Made by a program: the position numbers and the translations under genes
NCBI RefSeq assembly: GCF_005281615.1
Contig: NZ_SZZM01000001.1
Span: 310,272-374,271, forward strand
Length of the DNA stretch: 64,000 bases
Source: Rhodoligotrophos defluvii
GTDB lineage: Bacteria > Pseudomonadota > Alphaproteobacteria > Rhizobiales > Im1
Reading direction: 5' to 3'
Notes under the pieces: model-generated
Seen by the model: only the letters and a program-made list of their open reading frames with translations
The model's database searches: none
What the model was told of the DNA's origin: nothing
In this document: piece by piece, positions 41,697 through 52,118 of the stretch
How the letters are laid out: each line of letters opens with the position of its first letter
Numbering within the stretch: position 1 is the stretch's first letter

Positions 41697-43940
41697 TCAG
41701 GCAAGCTCCGGCAGTGGACGTTCGGAAATATCAAGAATGGCGCCAAGGCCGGCACGGGTCATCTTCGCCGCCTGGTCGCCACGGTTGAGCACGAAGAGCA
41801 GCAGCGAGCGCCCTGTCACTTCATAGACCGCCCCGATATTGTGGCGGGTCATATCGGAGCGATCCGGCACATTGGTGTCGATCAGACAAACCCAGTTATT
41901 GCCTTCGGCGACTTCCGGCAGGGTGAACTTCACCACATCATGATAGGCGTTGGTGACGATGAGCAGCGTTGCATCGTCGCCCCGGCGCTTGATGCCCGTG
42001 GGCTGAGCACGCCCGTCTATCAGCATGCCGAAGCACTTGGCCTTGCCATCCTCCCACTGCTCTTGGCTCATTTCCTCGCCAGTGGGCGAGATCCAAGTGA
42101 GGTCCTTGACGTCAAGCTCCTCATTATACTCGGTGCCGAGAAAGCGGCCACGGTGCAGAATGGGATAGGTCATGCGCACGGCGATCAGCTTGCGCACGAA
42201 TTCCAGCAGGGCACGCCCGCGCGGGGTTATCCCTTCCCAGTTCAGCCAGGTGATCTCGTTGTCCTGGGCATAGGCGTTGTTGTTGCCTTGCTGAGTGTGG
42301 CCGAACTCGTCTCCCGCCAGGATCATGGGCGTGCCCTGCGCGAGCAGCAAGGTGGCCAGCATGTTGCGCTTCTGGCGTTCGCGCAGCTCGATGATGGCCT
42401 CGTCGTCGGTCGGGCCCTCCACCCCGTGGTTCCAGGAATGGTTGTTGGAATGGCCGTCGCGGTTCTCTTCGCCATTGGCCTCGTTGTGCTTGTCGTTATA
42501 GGAAACCACGTCGTTGAGGTTGAAGCCGTCATGGGCGGTGATGAAGTTGACGCTCGCCCACGGCCTGCGGCCGCGCTTGTTGAACAGGTCGCCCGAGCCG
42601 GCGATGCGGGCCGCGAAATCGGGCAGCTTGCCGTCGTCGCCCTTCCAGTATGAGCGCACCGTGTCCCTAAACTTGTCGTTCCACTCCGCCCAGCCCGGCG
42701 GGAACTGGCCGACCTGGTAGCCGCCTGGACCGATATCCCACGGTTCGGCGATCAGCTTTATGCCCGAGAGCACCGGGTCCTGGCGGCAGGCGTCAAGGAA
42801 GCCGCCGCCCTCGTCGAAGCCATAGGGCTCGCGGGCAAGAATAGTGGCGAGGTCGAAGCGGAAGCCGTCTACCCGCATCTCGGTGGCCCAATAGCGGAGG
42901 GAGTCGGCCACCATCTGGAGGACGCGCGGGTGCGACAGGTTCACGGTATTGCCGGTGCCGGTATCGTTGATGTAGTAGCGCTTCTGGTCGGGCAGCAGGC
43001 GGTAGTAGCTCGCATTGTCAATGCCCTTGAGCGAGAGCGTCGGACCGAGCTCGTTGCCTTCCGCCGTGTGGTTGTAGACCACATCCAGGATGACCTCGAG
43101 GCCAGCGGCATGGAACTGGTTCACCATCTCCTTGAATTCGTTCACGGAGGACGAGTGGAGATAGCGCGGCTCGGGCGCAAAGAACGCGATGCTATTATAG
43201 CCCCAGTAGTTGCGGAGCCCCTTCTCGACGAGATAGCTGTCGTCGATGAAGGCATGCACCGGCAGGAATTCGGCGACGGTGATGCCGAGGCCGCGCAGGT
43301 AGCGCGGCACGCGGTCATGGATGAGCGCGGCGAAAGTGCCACGCTCGTCCTCCGGAACATGCGGATTGAGCTTGGTGAAACCCTTCACGTGCATTTCGTA
43401 GATGACCGCGCGCTCCCAGGGAACACGCGGCCGGCGCTCGGGGCCCCAAGTGAAGGCAGGATCGATCACCCGGCATTTCGGCATGAGATGGGCGCTGTCG
43501 CGCCCGTCGAAGGCCAGGTCCTTGTCGGCATGGCCGATCTTGTAGCCGAACAGCTCCTCGCCCCAGGTAAGCTTGCCCACCAGCTGCTTGGCATAGGGGT
43601 CGATCAGCAGCTTGTTCGGGTTAAAGCGGTGGCCGGCATCGGGCTCGTATGGCCCGTGAACGCGATATCCATAGACGGTTCCGGGCCGCGCGGCCGGCAA
43701 GTAGCCGTGCCAGACTTCGTCCGTGTATTCCGGCAGCTCGATGCGCTCGAGCTCCGTCTCACCCTCCGCGTCGAACAGGCATAGCTCGACGCAGGTGGCA
43801 TTCGCCGAGAAGATGGCGAAGTTGACGCCAAGGCCGTCCCACGTGGCGCCCAAGGGGAAAGGCAGCCCTTCGCGTATCGCAGAACGCCTGACCGCTGGTT
43901 TTGCCACACCTACCGATGGCCCGGGTGATTTCTTCTGCAC
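41697..43940 (-). CDS. glgX: glycogen debranching enzyme GlgX
   Basis: A 747-residue isoamylase-type GH13 enzyme removing alpha-1,6 branches from glycogen limit dextrins. The N-terminal CBM48 domain (LPFPLGATWDGLGVNFAIFS) leads into the barrel, with VVYNHTAEGNE, DGFRFDLA (Asp nucleophile), LIAEPWDIG (Glu acid/base) and ITAHDGF (transition-state Asp). I chose GTG 43940, preceded by GGGGAC five bases upstream; a TTG 14 codons earlier is in frame. No other glycogen genes are in the window, which is unusual because glgX usually sits with glgA, B, C or P. Confidence 0.93.
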   Translation of the reverse strand: MQKKSPGPSVGVAKPAVRRSAIREGLPFPLGATWDGLGVNFAIFSANATCVELCLFDAEGETELERIELPEYTDEVWHGYLPAARPGTVYGYRVHGPYEPDAGHRFNPNKLLIDPYAKQLVGKLTWGEELFGYKIGHADKDLAFDGRDSAHLMPKCRVIDPAFTWGPERRPRVPWERAVIYEMHVKGFTKLNPHVPEDERGTFAALIHDRVPRYLRGLGITVAEFLPVHAFIDDSYLVEKGLRNYWGYNSIAFFAPEPRYLHSSSVNEFKEMVNQFHAAGLEVILDVVYNHTAEGNELGPTLSLKGIDNASYYRLLPDQKRYYINDTGTGNTVNLSHPRVLQMVADSLRYWATEMRVDGFRFDLATILAREPYGFDEGGGFLDACRQDPVLSGIKLIAEPWDIGPGGYQVGQFPPGWAEWNDKFRDTVRSYWKGDDGKLPDFAARIAGSGDLFNKRGRRPWASVNFITAHDGFNLNDVVSYNDKHNEANGEENRDGHSNNHSWNHGVEGPTDDEAIIELRERQKRNMLATLLLAQGTPMILAGDEFGHTQQGNNNAYAQDNEITWLNWEGITPRGRALLEFVRKLIAVRMTYPILHRGRFLGTEYNEELDVKDLTWISPTGEEMSQEQWEDGKAKCFGMLIDGRAQPTGIKRRGDDATLLIVTNAYHDVVKFTLPEVAEGNNWVCLIDTNVPDRSDMTRHNIGAVYEVTGRSLLLFVLNRGDQAAKMTRAGLGAILDISERPLPELA

Positions 43941-44042
43941 GACCGTCCCCAACCCAAAGCTGCCGGGGTACAAACCGCACAAGCCCGTGCTGGTTCCCTG
44001 TAAGGTGGCCAGCCCTGGATCATCCTTACACGGATCGGGCGG

Positions 44043-44846
44043 TCAGACGCCCCGCTCGAACAGCATTCCAGCATTGGGTACGACGTCGTTCACGCCGGCG
44101 AGACGCATGCAGTGCCAGGCCAGGGCATGGTCGCTGGAGGTGACGGGAATGCCGATCTCCGCCTCGATGCCGGCGACCTCCTCGCACAGGCGCAAGCTGG
44201 TGCAGGATACGAAGACGGCGTCCAGCTTGGCGCGCCGGCTCAAGATCTTGATCCCCTCGGCAATCGAGCGAGGCGAGATGCGGGCCGCCTCGCGGTCGTC
44301 AACCTTGTCAAAGGTGGCGAAGGCGGCAACGTTCACGCCCTTGCTTTCGAGATAGGCGCGGACGGTCTCGTTCACCTCGGCGGAATAAGGGGTAAGCACG
44401 CCGATCCGGTCGGCGCCGAAGGTCTTGAAGGCGGCAAAGGCGGCGGTGATAGGGGTCGTGCAGGCAATGCCCGGCCGCGCCTTGCGGATTTCCTCGAAAA
44501 TCACCTCTTCGCCCAGAACCATGCTGGCGGAGGTGCAGCCAAAGCCGACCACGTCGAGGGGCAGGCCGGGCAGGATCAGTTCCGTTGCCGGGGCGATCTT
44601 GTCGCGCATGGCGCGCAAGGTCTCGTTGGTGACCATCACGTCGTTGAGCACCCGGGTCGCATAGAAGGCAACGCCGTCGCCGCGCACCACCTGGCGGAAT
44701 TCATGCTCCATAGTCTGGTCGGTGGACAGCACGAGGAGGCCGATGGCAGCGCGGTGGGCAATTCCTTGGTCCAGCTCGCAATCCAGCACGCCGAGATCGA
44801 GGAACTCGGTGCTGGCTGACGTTTGTCGTGCAAGTGCCTGAGTCAT
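44043..44846 (-). CDS. Asp/Glu racemase superfamily protein (maleate isomerase-like)
   Basis: A 267-residue protein with two catalytic-type cysteines, in GFGCTSASMV and VSCTSLRLCEE, at the positions expected for the Asp/Glu racemase, maleate isomerase and arylmalonate decarboxylase superfamily. The EutA-type ectoine-utilisation proteins belong here as well. The ATG 44846 (MTQALARQTS) is 11 bases after the dadA stop, so both are co-transcribed; a D/L amino-acid racemase or isomerase feeding DadA is the simplest inference. The longer in-frame extension overlapping dadA is rejected. Confidence 0.82.
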   Translation of the reverse strand: MTQALARQTSASTEFLDLGVLDCELDQGIAHRAAIGLLVLSTDQTMEHEFRQVVRGDGVAFYATRVLNDVMVTNETLRAMRDKIAPATELILPGLPLDVVGFGCTSASMVLGEEVIFEEIRKARPGIACTTPITAAFAAFKTFGADRIGVLTPYSAEVNETVRAYLESKGVNVAAFATFDKVDDREAARISPRSIAEGIKILSRRAKLDAVFVSCTSLRLCEEVAGIEAEIGIPVTSSDHALAWHCMRLAGVNDVVPNAGMLFERGV

Positions 44847-44857
44847 GGGTGTGTTCC

Positions 44858-46099
44858 CTATGCGGCGAGCCCGTCGAGTGGAATGGCGGGCTTGCGGCCG
44901 GCGATGATATCGGCGGCGATGCGCGCCGAACCGTTCGACATGGTCCAGCCGATATGGCCATGTCCGGTGTTGAAATAGAGGTTGCGGTAGCGGCTCTGGC
45001 CGATGATCGGCATGTTGGTCGGCGTCATCGGCCGCAAGCCCGCCCACATGAAGGCGCGGTCGTAGTCGGCCCCATCGGGATAGAGCTCCTGGACGATGCC
45101 TTTCATGAAGGCGAAGTCTCCGGGTTTGTGGCTGGTGTTGTAGCCGGCGAATTCGGCGGTGGCGGTGACGCGGACCCGATCACCCATCCGCGTGATCGCC
45201 ACCAGGTTATTCTCGTCCACCGACGCAATGGTCGGGGCCGCGCCGTGATTCCCGATCGGGATCGTCAGCGAGTAACCCTTCACCGGATAGATCGGCAGGT
45301 CGATGCCGATGGGCTTGGCGAGGATCGGGCTGTAATTGCCGGCCGACAGCACGTAGAGATCGCCCTTGACCTCGCCCTTGTCGGTCTGAATGCCGGTGAC
45401 CTGGCCGCCCGAAACGTTGATGCGCGTGGCGGCGGTGCCGGTGAGGAACTCGGCGCCGCGCTCGATGCACACCTTGGCAAGACCGTTGGTGAACTTATTG
45501 CAATCGCCCGTCTCGTCGGTCGGGCAATAGACGGCGCCGGCGATCTTGTGGGCGGCGGAGGACAGGGACGGGTCGAGCTTGACGATCTCGTCGCGGCCGA
45601 TGGTCTGCATCTCCTGGCCGTCATCGGCGAGGATCTTCATGTGGGCGACGCCGCGCTCGAGCGATTCCTCATCGCGGTAGAAAAAGATGATGCCGCGGCG
45701 GTTGTTGTCGAACTGAATGTTCTCCTTCGCCACCACCTCGTGCAGCACGCCTTGGGAATAGGTGGCCAGCCGATGTTTGCGCAGGGTGTTTATCCGTGCC
45801 CGTTCCTCGGTGCATTGCGCCAGGAATTTCAGCGACCAAGTCCATAGCCGCGGGTCGAGCGAGGGCTTGAAGCGCAGCGCCTGGTTCTTCTTCACCAGCG
45901 ACTTGAGCAGAATCATCGGGGCCTGGGGCGACGACCAGGCGAAGGAATGGCCGGGCGCGATCATGCCGGCATTGCCCCAGCTGGTTTCTTCCGCCACCTG
46001 CGGCTGGCGCTCGATGAGGGTCACTTCGTGACCATCCTGCTGCAGCTGGTAGGCGGTGGTTACGCCGACGACCCCGCCTCCTATGACGACAATCTTCAT
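44858..46099 (-). CDS. dadA: D-amino acid dehydrogenase DadA-like FAD enzyme
   Basis: A 413-residue DAO-family flavoprotein. The dinucleotide-binding motif VVIGGGVVGVTTAYQL is at the N-terminus, ETSWGNAGMIAPGH near residue 38 is typical of DadA, and GHGHIGWTMSNGSARIAADI near 373 closes the FAD site. It oxidises D-amino acids to 2-oxo acids, passing electrons to the quinone pool. The downstream racemase-like gene is in the same operon. The DadX alanine racemase usually paired with dadA is absent. Confidence 0.9.
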   Translation of the reverse strand: MKIVVIGGGVVGVTTAYQLQQDGHEVTLIERQPQVAEETSWGNAGMIAPGHSFAWSSPQAPMILLKSLVKKNQALRFKPSLDPRLWTWSLKFLAQCTEERARINTLRKHRLATYSQGVLHEVVAKENIQFDNNRRGIIFFYRDEESLERGVAHMKILADDGQEMQTIGRDEIVKLDPSLSSAAHKIAGAVYCPTDETGDCNKFTNGLAKVCIERGAEFLTGTAATRINVSGGQVTGIQTDKGEVKGDLYVLSAGNYSPILAKPIGIDLPIYPVKGYSLTIPIGNHGAAPTIASVDENNLVAITRMGDRVRVTATAEFAGYNTSHKPGDFAFMKGIVQELYPDGADYDRAFMWAGLRPMTPTNMPIIGQSRYRNLYFNTGHGHIGWTMSNGSARIAADIIAGRKPAIPLDGLAA

Positions 46100-46272
46100 C
46101 GATCACCCCTGCCCGCTCGGTGGTTGCAATCAGAGGTCTCCCCTCGACCTCGCCATTCACTAGACATGGACGTTAGGGCGGGGATGGACCACCGTCAATC
46201 CATTGCCAGCGCTCATTATACACTTCTGCGCTAAATTTTTGGTCCCGGACCAGACGGCCGGCGGAGGCGTCG

Positions 46273-47001
46273 CTACTCCGCGGCCATGGCCGACGTGTGA
46301 GCTGGGTCCGGCTCAAGCCAGTGATCGAGGAACCGGGCGAGCCAGACGCGCACGGCCGCGTCATAGAGGCGGCGGCCTTCGAAATGGGCACGGCGCGGCT
46401 GTGCGTTCGGCAGCTCGAACCTGGGCGCGCCGCGCACGGTCCACCGGTGCAGCATCTGCAACGTGATCTCCGGATGGAACTGGATGCCGAAGGCCTTCCG
46501 GCCATAGCGGAAGGCCTGGTTCTCGAAGTGGGCGCCGCGGGCCAGCAGCTCGGCCCCGGCGGGCAGGGAAAATCCCTCCCGGTGCCAATGGTAGACGTGG
46601 CTCGGCCAGTGGAACAATGTCTGCCCCAAGGGCGTGGGGTAGATCGGGTAGTAGCCGATCTCGACCAACCCTTCCGGATGAGGCGTGACCGCGCCGCCAA
46701 GATGGCGCGACAGCATCTGGGCCCCGAGGCAGATCCCGAGAAAGGGCTTGTCTTCCTTCAGCGGAACACCGATCCAGTCGATCTCGCGGGCAATGAACGC
46801 GTCGCAGTCATTCGCACTCATCGGGCCGCCGAAGATCACGACGCCGGCGTGGTCATCCAGCCTTTCCGGCAAGGGGCAGCCCAGACAGGGCCGGCGAATG
46901 TCGAGCTCATAGCCCCGCTCGCGCAGCATGAGTCCGACCCGTCCGGGACTCGATGACGCCTGATGCACGACGATGAGGATCTTGTTCGGCGCAGACTTCA
47001 T
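46273..47001 (-). CDS. class I glutamine amidotransferase-like protein
   Basis: A 242-residue GATase1-type protein. The triad is visible: Cys in GICLGAQ near residue 93, His and Glu in FHPEIT near 178. GGPMSAND near 58 contributes the oxyanion region. Free-standing members of this group (GMP synthase-like) act on glutamine or gamma-glutamyl compounds, or resemble YfeJ-type proteins. No synthetase partner is adjacent. It is upstream of dadA on the same strand but separated by 173 bases without a gene. Confidence 0.85.
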   Translation of the reverse strand: MKSAPNKILIVVHQASSSPGRVGLMLRERGYELDIRRPCLGCPLPERLDDHAGVVIFGGPMSANDCDAFIAREIDWIGVPLKEDKPFLGICLGAQMLSRHLGGAVTPHPEGLVEIGYYPIYPTPLGQTLFHWPSHVYHWHREGFSLPAGAELLARGAHFENQAFRYGRKAFGIQFHPEITLQMLHRWTVRGAPRFELPNAQPRRAHFEGRRLYDAAVRVWLARFLDHWLEPDPAHTSAMAAE

Positions 47002-47141
47002 GAAGCAACCAGGTCCAGGCGCAAATCGCTTGGCATACTAGACACTTATTCTTTCATATTCCTGAGAAAAGAGCGATGGGACCCATGCATAGCCGCCATG
47101 ACGCAGATGCAAAACAGCGGAATTGTTGCGGCGCGGCAACG

Positions 47142-48104
47142 TCAGGACCCTAGCCGCAGCGAGATTTCGATGATGGCCCGGTCGCCGGGGATTTCGCGCG
47201 GCAGGCGCTTGAAGGGCGCTGCGGCGCGGATCGCCTGCAGGCCCACCTGATCGAGATCGCGATAGCCGGAGGAGCGGGTGAGTTGCACGCTCACCAGCTT
47301 TCCTTGCCTGGTGATCACGGCCTGGTATTGGGCAACGCCGCGCCGAGATTCGCTGCCCGGCGGATAGACCAGGCGGGCGACGATCTTGTCCCGCAGGGCG
47401 TTGAGATAAGGGTCGCCGCCACCGCCCGGCCCACTGCTCATGCCGGAAAGACCGCGGGCCGGCCGTGGGATCTCGAAGGCAGGGGGTAGGTCAAGCTTGG
47501 GAACGCCGGCCATCATCTGTGGCGGATCCGGTGCCTTGGGCTCGGTGCCGGTTTCCGACTCCACCAGCTTCGGCATTTCCGGCGCGGGCTTGGCCTGCTG
47601 CTCGACCTGCTGCGGCGACAGCTCGGGCCTCGCCGGCTCGGGCTTTTCCTCAGGCTGCTCGACCTTGGGCGCATCGCTGGGCGGAAGCTGCGTGTTGTCC
47701 GTCGCGCCGCTCTGCCGCAGCACGGGCTCAGACTGCTGCTCTTCCGGCTTTTTCTCCGGCTCCGGCTCGGGCTTCTGCTCCTCTGCCTCCTGGGGGGCAG
47801 GCGGGGGCGGAGGCGGCATGGTCACCAGCTCCACCGGTATGGCCTGCGGCACATCGAGCTGGCTCGCGCCGGGAAACTGGTAGATCACCGCGGCGAAGAC
47901 CAGCACATGCAGCAACAAGGCCAGGAGCCAGGTGACGGTCCAGCGCAGAGCTTCCCGCCGGGCCGGCGTCGGCGATGCGGGCACGAGCGGCTCGGGGTGC
48001 ACGGTCTCCAGAATGGACGCGTCGGCGGTGCTCAGGACGTTTCCTCTAGGCTCGAGGTGCTTGATCGGAACAGCGGACTTAAGCCGTCCTTGCGGCGTTA
48101 ACAT
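47142..48104 (-). CDS. TonB-like energy transducer
   Basis: A 320-residue protein with a cytoplasmic N-terminus (1-53), a transmembrane helix at about 54-76, a Pro/Glu/Gln-rich periplasmic linker (about 97-230) that is typical of TonB, and a C-terminal TonB domain (DKIVARLVYPPGSESRRG, then LTRSSGYRDLD). It couples proton-motive force to outer-membrane receptors. No exbB, exbD or receptor gene is near. The ATG at 48104 is preferred over an upstream TTG at 48137, but no clear ribosome-binding site supports either. Confidence 0.85.
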   Translation of the reverse strand: MLTPQGRLKSAVPIKHLEPRGNVLSTADASILETVHPEPLVPASPTPARREALRWTVTWLLALLLHVLVFAAVIYQFPGASQLDVPQAIPVELVTMPPPPPPAPQEAEEQKPEPEPEKKPEEQQSEPVLRQSGATDNTQLPPSDAPKVEQPEEKPEPARPELSPQQVEQQAKPAPEMPKLVESETGTEPKAPDPPQMMAGVPKLDLPPAFEIPRPARGLSGMSSGPGGGGDPYLNALRDKIVARLVYPPGSESRRGVAQYQAVITRQGKLVSVQLTRSSGYRDLDQVGLQAIRAAAPFKRLPREIPGDRAIIEISLRLGS

Positions 48105-48252
48105 TATGCATGCGGCGCCCATTTCGCCAGATGCCAACGCGACATTGTGAGCCCGCCTCGGGCATACGAAAAATCCTCGGCCGCAGCAAACTGGCGCTAG
48201 AGTGTAGCGGTGAAGGCTCTACGATGGCAGATCTGAACGGAGGGGATGCGAA

Positions 48253-48384
48253 ATGACACGGCTGGTGCTCGTGATAGCTGCTCTGCTCCTGCTGGCGGGA
48301 TGCGAGACCGTGACGCCCGGTGCCTCGGTGCGCGGCAATTCCGACGTAATGCGCGGATCAGCAGGGGTTGGCATTCCGCTGTGA
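48253..48384 (+). CDS. very small lipoprotein
   Basis: A 43-residue protein starting ATG 48253 with GGAGGGGAT upstream. The first 17 residues form a lipoprotein signal with lipobox LLAGC (Cys17). The mature peptide is only 27 residues (CETVTPGASVRGNSDVMRGS and so on). Such tiny lipoproteins resemble entericidin-like or envelope-stress peptides in size, but the family is not recognised. It is divergent from the TonB-like gene; the 134 bases up to takQ hold no other gene. Confidence 0.65.
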   Translation: MTRLVLVIAALLLLAGCETVTPGASVRGNSDVMRGSAGVGIPL

Positions 48385-48518
48385 CCTGGCCTTTGCGGGC
48401 TGCCTGCCGCGAGCGCGTCTGCAACTATTGACCGAGTTGGTCCAGTCCGCAAAAGCTGCTATGCGCAAGCAAAGCGGCGAATGAGAACATATCGCCAACC
48501 AAAGGGGACGTGAAAAGC

Positions 48519-49058
48519 ATGCAAGCCCTTCTGGCGTTCAGCCGCCTGATCGATCGGCTGAATGCGCGGTTTGCCATCGTTGCGAATTACTGCGTGCTGG
48601 TTGCGGTGCTGATCAGCGCCGGGAATGCGGTGATGCGCTACGTGCTGAGCTACAGCTCGAACGCGTTCCTCGAGGTGCAGTGGTACCTATTTGCGGCGAT
48701 GGTCATGCTCGGCACGTCCTATACTCTCAAGAACAACGGGCATGTGAGAGTGGACCTGATCTATTCCTCGGTGGGTGACCGGCAGCGGCTCTATATCGAC
48801 CTGCTCGGCCTGATCTTCTTCCTTCTGCCGGTGACCGGATACCTCATCTATCTGACGGTGCCCTTCTTCCTTGCCTCGTTCCGGAGCGGGGAGATGTCCA
48901 TGAATGCAGGCGGCTTGATCCTCTGGCCGGCGAAGCTGATGATCCCGCTGGGCTTTATCCTGCTCGCCCTGCAGGGAATTTCAGAGCTGATCAAGCGAAT
49001 CGGCGCGCTGACCGGGCAGGTGGAGCTCGATACACACTACGAGAAGCCGCTGCAGTAA
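48519..49058 (+). CDS. takQ: TRAP transporter small permease subunit (DctQ/TakQ type)
   Basis: A 179-residue membrane protein with four helices (about 22-40, 52-70, 93-113, 134-155). AGNAVMRYVL and FAAMVMLGTSYTLKNNGHVRVD match DctQ proteins. The ATG 48519 is nine bases after GGGGAC; a GTG three codons earlier is in frame. The TakQ assignment follows from the TakP-like binding protein encoded at 50725-51831, downstream on the opposite strand. It stabilises the large permease. Confidence 0.88.
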   Translation: MQALLAFSRLIDRLNARFAIVANYCVLVAVLISAGNAVMRYVLSYSSNAFLEVQWYLFAAMVMLGTSYTLKNNGHVRVDLIYSSVGDRQRLYIDLLGLIFFLLPVTGYLIYLTVPFFLASFRSGEMSMNAGGLILWPAKLMIPLGFILLALQGISELIKRIGALTGQVELDTHYEKPLQ

Positions 49059-49097
49059 GGCGGCCAACAAGAAAGCCAAGAGGGGAAACGCGTCCGC

Positions 49098-50666
49098 ATG
49101 TTTGAATACGGCATCATGCCCCCGCTCATGTTCGCGGGCCTCGTCCTCTTTCTGCTCTATGGTTTTCCGGTCGCGTTTTCGCTGGCCGCCTGCGGCTTGT
49201 TCTTCGGCGCCATCGGCATTCTGACCGGACATTTCGATGCGGTCTTCCTGCAGGCGCTGCCGCTGCGGTTCTTCGGCGTACTCTCCAACGACCTGCTGCT
49301 TGCAATTCCCTTCTTCACCTTCATGGGCGCCATTCTGGAGCGCAGCGGGCTGGCCGAGGATCTCCTGGAAGGGGCGGGGCAGCTATTCGGGCCGCTGCCA
49401 GGCGGACTCGCCTATGCGGTCGTGCTGGTCGGGGCGGTGATGGGCGCGATCACCGGCACGGTGGCGGCGTCGGTCATCGCCATGGGCATCGTGTCGCTTC
49501 CGATCATGATGCGCTACGGCTACAGCACGCGGGTCGCGACCGGGGTGATCGCCGCCTCCGGAACGATCGCGCAGCTGATCCCGCCGTCGCTCGTGCTGAT
49601 CATCCTGGCCGACCAGCTCGGCCGGTCGGTGGGCGACATGTATGCGGGCGCGATCGGACCGTCGCTGCTGCAGGTCGCCATATTCCTGATCTTCATCCTG
49701 GTGATGTCGATCGTGCGGCCGCACACTATGCCGCCGCTTCCCAAGGAAGCCCGGACGGCCAGCAGCCTGCAGCTCCTGTGGCGGGTGGCCAAGGCCATGG
49801 TGCCGTCACTGGTGCTGATGTTCCTGGTGCTGGGCACCATCTTCCTGGGGCTTGCCACGCCGACGGAAGCGGGCGCAATGGGCGCGGTGGGCGCCATGCT
49901 GCTGGCGATCATGCATCGGCGCCTCACTTGGGCGCTTGTGCGGGAGGGCATGGCCTCCACGACCCGCATCACCGCCATGGTGGTGTTCATCCTGATCGGC
50001 TCGACCGTGTTCAGCCTGGTGTTCCAGGGCATGGACGGCGGCCACTGGGTGCAGCATCTTCTCTCGGGGCTGCCGGGCGGCGTGCTGGGCTTCCTGATCT
50101 TCGTCAACGTGTTCGTGTTCTTTCTGGCATTCTTCCTCGATTTCTTCGAGATCGCCTTCATCGTCATTCCCATGCTGGTGCCGGCGGCCCAGGCCTTGGG
50201 GATCGATCTGGTCTGGTTCGGCGTGCTCCTGTGCGTGAACATGCAGACGGCGTTCATGCACCCGCCTTTCGGCTTCGCGCTCTTCTACCTGCGCGGGATC
50301 GCGCCGAAGAGCGTGCGCACGTCGGACATATACATGGGTGCGATACCCTGGCTCACCCTGCAGCTGCTGCTGGTCTTCGTCGTGATCTTCTGGCCAGAGA
50401 CGGTGACGTACTGGATCCGAAAGGAGAGGACGGTCGACCCTTCCACCATTCAGTTGAACGTGCCGATGCCGGGCGCAGGGCCGAGCAGCCCGACAGCGCC
50501 GAGCTTCGGCGCGCCCCCGCCGAGCTTCGGGGCACCTCCGCCGCCGAGTTTCGGGGCGCCTCCGCCGCCGAGTTTCGGGGCGCCTCCCCCGGCGAACACG
50601 CCGCCAGGCCAGACCACGACACCCCCTCCACCAAGCTTTGGAGCGCCACAACAGCAGCAGCCTTGA
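49098..50666 (+). CDS. takM: TRAP transporter large permease subunit (DctM/TakM type) with repeat tail
   Basis: A 522-residue sodium-coupled TRAP permease. About 12 helices span residues 8-435, with VVLVGAVMGAITGTVAASVI near 110 and ASGTIAQLIPPSLVLIILAD near 153, the conserved scaffold and transport motifs. The catalytic part ends near residue 440. A cytoplasmic or periplasmic tail of about 80 residues then carries five PSFGAP units separated by prolines (468-517), ending PQQQQP. Typical DctM proteins of about 430 residues lack this. takQ precedes it by 39 bases. Confidence 0.9.
   Translation: MFEYGIMPPLMFAGLVLFLLYGFPVAFSLAACGLFFGAIGILTGHFDAVFLQALPLRFFGVLSNDLLLAIPFFTFMGAILERSGLAEDLLEGAGQLFGPLPGGLAYAVVLVGAVMGAITGTVAASVIAMGIVSLPIMMRYGYSTRVATGVIAASGTIAQLIPPSLVLIILADQLGRSVGDMYAGAIGPSLLQVAIFLIFILVMSIVRPHTMPPLPKEARTASSLQLLWRVAKAMVPSLVLMFLVLGTIFLGLATPTEAGAMGAVGAMLLAIMHRRLTWALVREGMASTTRITAMVVFILIGSTVFSLVFQGMDGGHWVQHLLSGLPGGVLGFLIFVNVFVFFLAFFLDFFEIAFIVIPMLVPAAQALGIDLVWFGVLLCVNMQTAFMHPPFGFALFYLRGIAPKSVRTSDIYMGAIPWLTLQLLLVFVVIFWPETVTYWIRKERTVDPSTIQLNVPMPGAGPSSPTAPSFGAPPPSFGAPPPPSFGAPPPPSFGAPPPANTPPGQTTTPPPPSFGAPQQQQP
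50499..50648 (+). repeat. tandem PSFGAP-coding repeats in takM
   Basis: Five imperfect units encode PSFGAP followed by proline. Units two to four are close to a 24-base period (about 50517-50590); the last is set apart after a Thr/Pro spacer. Low-complexity, in-frame repetition suggests growth by slippage. Confidence 0.85.
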
Positions 50667-50674
50667 ACAGCAAA

Positions 50675-50701
50675 AGCCCGGACATCATCAATGCCCGGGC
50701 T
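50675..50701 (-). terminator. terminator of takP
   Basis: On the minus strand AGCCCGG and CCGGGCT form a 7-bp stem with a 13-base loop followed by TTTTG. It starts 24 bases beyond the takP stop and just after the takM stop, so it may serve both directions. Confidence 0.65.
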
Positions 50702-50724
50702 CCATGGTCTCGATAGCTCAGCGA

Positions 50725-51855
<1,131 letters not shown>

Positions 51856-52118
51856 TTATGAGGTTGTCCGATGTCGCCGCCGTGAGGCCGGCGGCGAGAA
51901 GCTGGACGAATATGATCGCAATGCTTGCGGGAAAACAAGCGCATCGGTGCATGGCAGCGGTGCGACGAAAGTCTAAGCGGCTGGCAAAACGGCCACTGGT
52001 GCACATTTTCGGCGGGATCAGGTGCCAAGCGCACGTTAATATCAATGTTCTTTCGCAAAGTTCGAGGGTATGAAAGCGCCGCATTCCTTTCAGACGACCG
52101 CGTGAAAAGATTACATCG

